In this document: in pieces, positions 16,248 to 18,527 of the stretch | Layout: each line of letters begins with the position of its first letter | Position numbering within the stretch: the first letter of the stretch is position 1 | NCBI GenBank assembly: GCA_014860005.1 | Contig: JACZKP010000170.1 | Coordinates: forward strand, 1 to 18,527 | DNA from: Verrucomicrobiota bacterium | GTDB taxonomy: Bacteria; Verrucomicrobiota; Verrucomicrobiae; Limisphaerales; UBA11358 | DNA length: 18,527 nucleotides | Direction: 5' to 3' | Translations under genes and position numbers: made by a program | The notes under the pieces: generated by a model | The model's input: the letters and a program-made list of their open reading frames with translations, nothing else | The model's database searches: none | Told to the model about the DNA's origin: nothing

Positions 16248-18527
16248 ATGAAGGAATGGACAACCGCAGTCACGGCGCTGCTGCTAGGCATCGCGCTGAA
16301 TGCTCTGAACTTAAACCACCTCGCGGCGGCTGAACAAAACCTTCCGCCGCTGCGCCCGCCCGCGGTGCCGCTGGTCGCGCACGACCCGTATTTCAGCATC
16401 TGGTCGCAGGGCGACAAACTCACGGACGTGGACACCACGCACTGGACGGGCAAGCCGCATCGGCTCACGAGTATGGTGCGGATTGACGGCAAGGCATTCC
16501 GCTTGATGGGCAAAGAACCCGCCAACGTGCCCGCGCTGCCGCAGACGAATCTCGAAGTGCTGCCGACACGGACGATTTACACTTTCGAGGGGGAAGGTGT
16601 GCGGCTGACCCTCACGTTCATGACGCCGGCGTTGCCGGATGATTTGGAGGTGCTGGCGAGGCCGGTGACCTATGTGACATACGAGTTTTGGGCGACGGAT
16701 GGAAAGAGGCACGACGCGCAGCTTTATCTTGATGCTTCTGCTGAACTCGCTGCGAACGAAGGAAGGCAACAAGTCAATCACGCTTGGTCAATCGAATCTT
16801 GGGCCAACGAGCGTGACGCGATGGTCTTGAAGGTTGGCTCGCAAGACCAACCAGTTCTAGCGAAGAAGGGGGACGACATCCGAATCGATTGGGGAAATTT
16901 GTACATGGCTGCATTGAGCACAGATGGGCAATACGCTGGATTTTGGGATCGCAATGCCGCACACAGGCTCCTTGCGCAAAACCAACTGCCTGATATTCGG
17001 CCGGAAGAAAAGCTAACATCGAGTGACGCTGCCTCCTTGCTGGTTCTTTGCGTTGCCCCGGCTGGCGAAATCTCTGCTCAACCCGTCTCCCGCTGGCTCA
17101 TGCTCGCCTACGACGACGAGTTCTCGATTCAATACATGAAGAAGAACCTGCGCCCGTATTGGCGGCGCGATGGCGATGACGCGTCGGCGTTGTTGAAGAA
17201 GGCGGCGGCGGATTACGAATCGCTCAAGAAGCGTTGTGAGAAGTTCGACGCCGAGTTGATGGCGGATTTGCGCAAAGCCGGCGGCGAGAAATACGCCCGG
17301 CTCGCCGCGCTCGCGTATCGCCAATGTTTCGCCGCGGGCAAGTTCGTCGCCGACGACCACGGCCAGCCACTTCAGTTCAGCAAAGAGAATCATTCCAACG
17401 GTTGCATCGGCACGTCGGACGTGTTTTATCCGATGGCGCCGCAGTTCCTCTTGTTCGGGCCGTCGCTGGCCAAGTCGTTCCTCGTGCCGTTCATGAATTA
17501 CGCAGCGAGCGAGCGTTGGAAGTTTCCCTTCGCGCCGCACGACCTCGGCACTTATCCGCACGCCAACGGCCAGATCTATGGCGGCGGCGAGCGCAGTGAG
17601 GAAAATCAAATGCCCGTCGAGGAAAGCGGCAACCTGCTCATTCTCATGGCGGCCATCGCCGAGATGGAAGGCCACGCGGATTTCGCCGGCCTCTGGTGGA
17701 AACAACTCGAACAATGGGCCGAGTATCTGAAGGCCAAGGGATTTGATCCCGAGAACCAGCTTTGCACGGACGACTTCGCCGGCCACCTGGCGCACAACGT
17801 GAACCTGAGCGCGAAGGCGATCATGGGCCTCGGCTCGTTCGCCAAGCTGTGCGATCTGCGCGGCGAAAAGGCGAAAGCCGCCGAATACTGGAAGCTTGCG
17901 CGTGAATTTGCCCAACGCTGGGTGAAGGAAGCCGATGACGGCGATCATTTCCGATTGGCTTTCGACAAGCCCGGCACGTGGAGCCAGAAATACAATTTGA
18001 TCTGGGATCGCATTCTCGGTTTGAACCTGTTCCCCGCCGAAGTCGCGCGCAAGGAAATGGATTTCTATCTCAAGACCCAGAACAAATACGGCCTGCCGCT
18101 GGACAATCGTCGCGACTACACGAAGCTCGATTGGATCACCTGGACGGCCACGCTCACGCAGAACCGTGCGGACTTCGAGGCGTTGATTGATCCGATCTAC
18201 ACGTTCCTGAACGCCACGCCGGATCGCTCCCCGATGACGGATTGGTACGAAACCAAGACGGCGAAGAAAGTCGGTTTCACCGCGCGGCCCGTCGTGGGTG
18301 GCGTGTTCGCGCAATTGCTCTACGACAAAGCTGTGTGGCAGAAGTGGGCCAGCCGCGACAAGACGAAGGCCGCCAACTGGGCCCCAATTCCGAAACTCCC
18401 GAAAGTGACCATGATTGTTCCCGCTGCGGATCAATCGCCCGCAACGTGGCGCTACACGACTACTCGGCCTGGCGATAGTTGGGCGAATCCGGGCTTCAAT
18501 GATTCCGCGTGGCCGGCGGGCCGAAGC
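16248..18527 (+). CDS. Secreted glutaminase A-like protein (DUF4964-DUF5127-DUF4965-DUF1793), 3' end outside window
   Basis: The frame is open from ATG 16248 to the window end (760 codons), so the gene is cut. A purine-rich AGAAAAGGG about 9 bases upstream is a weak ribosome site. The N-terminus is a signal peptide (VTALLLGIALNALNLNHLAAA). Domains, placed from memory of the GtaA-like architecture: DUF4964 (about 30-90, LRPPAVPLVAHDPYFSIWS, TDVDTTHWTG), DUF5127 (about 90-280), DUF4965 (about 280-455, SRWLMLAYDDEFSIQYM, SNGCIGTSDVFYPMAPQF), DUF1793 six-hairpin region (about 455-700, HDLGTYPHANGQIYGGGE before it, EESGNLLILMAAIAEMEGH inside). The family includes fungal glutaminase A, but many bacterial members have unknown substrate. 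From about residue 720 a new domain starts (WRYTTTRPGDSWANPGFNDS) that resembles the C-terminal domain of the GH2 enzyme here. Codon use shifts between about 16720 and 17090. Confidence 0.88.
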   Translation, partial: MKEWTTAVTALLLGIALNALNLNHLAAAEQNLPPLRPPAVPLVAHDPYFSIWSQGDKLTDVDTTHWTGKPHRLTSMVRIDGKAFRLMGKEPANVPALPQTNLEVLPTRTIYTFEGEGVRLTLTFMTPALPDDLEVLARPVTYVTYEFWATDGKRHDAQLYLDASAELAANEGRQQVNHAWSIESWANERDAMVLKVGSQDQPVLAKKGDDIRIDWGNLYMAALSTDGQYAGFWDRNAAHRLLAQNQLPDIRPEEKLTSSDAASLLVLCVAPAGEISAQPVSRWLMLAYDDEFSIQYMKKNLRPYWRRDGDDASALLKKAAADYESLKKRCEKFDAELMADLRKAGGEKYARLAALAYRQCFAAGKFVADDHGQPLQFSKENHSNGCIGTSDVFYPMAPQFLLFGPSLAKSFLVPFMNYAASERWKFPFAPHDLGTYPHANGQIYGGGERSEENQMPVEESGNLLILMAAIAEMEGHADFAGLWWKQLEQWAEYLKAKGFDPENQLCTDDFAGHLAHNVNLSAKAIMGLGSFAKLCDLRGEKAKAAEYWKLAREFAQRWVKEADDGDHFRLAFDKPGTWSQKYNLIWDRILGLNLFPAEVARKEMDFYLKTQNKYGLPLDNRRDYTKLDWITWTATLTQNRADFEALIDPIYTFLNATPDRSPMTDWYETKTAKKVGFTARPVVGGVFAQLLYDKAVWQKWASRDKTKAANWAPIPKLPKVTMIVPAADQSPATWRYTTTRPGDSWANPGFNDSAWPAGRS

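Noticed and set aside
17013..18434. 473-codon minus-strand open frame opposite the DUF4965 gene
   Set aside because: The + frame carries the family motifs throughout. The minus frame is an arginine/valine/glutamate-rich shadow produced by strong third-position GC bias.

Overview
The window looks like chromosomal DNA of a GC-rich Verrucomicrobiota bacterium, probably close to the Pedosphaera/Limisphaera group. This is inferred from gene content, not from a search. The clues are a pseudopilin with an H-x9-DG motif, a very large beta-strand-repeat protein without an autotransporter barrel, a propeller-type sensor kinase, secreted carbohydrate- and peptide-related enzymes, and intergenic hairpin-rich repeats. 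No rRNA, tRNA or CRISPR array was seen.

Left part (1 to about 3800) is a mobile-element graveyard. It holds the broken C-terminus of a DDE transposase, a small PD-(D/E)XK endonuclease-like gene, a frameshifted HExxH metallopeptidase-like pseudogene, an IS4-family transposase with an intact catalytic core but a lost C-terminal tail, a chimeric ORF joining a DUF6788-like protein to the start of a tyrosine recombinase, and a frameshifted IS630-like fragment.

Middle and right part (about 3900 to the end) is intact and reads left to right. A sensor histidine kinase with 14 propeller-blade motifs overlaps by 4 bp with its NarL-type response regulator. Then come a secreted GH2 glycoside hydrolase, a 1515-residue exported beta-strand-repeat protein preceded by an SD-led 28-codon leader ORF, a strong UUCG-loop terminator, a type II pseudopilin-like protein, and the 5' part of a secreted GtaA/DUF4965-type (glutaminase A-like) protein cut by the window end.

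The most striking unexplained signal is a perfect 23-bp sequence (inverted repeat GTGGC-N8-GCCAC followed by ATGAC). It occurs three times, always in the same orientation, only in intergenic DNA, and each time upstream of a gene for an exported protein (GH2, beta-strand-repeat protein, pseudopilin). It is a candidate promoter/operator of a regulon for surface or secreted proteins. A second signal is a 152-bp array of GAC/GTC-core hairpins before the DUF4965 gene, whose two ends differ by compensatory base-pair changes. Together the right-hand genes suggest a module that senses an outside signal and deploys secreted hydrolases and surface proteins. The link between the two-component pair and the 23-bp motif is a hypothesis only.
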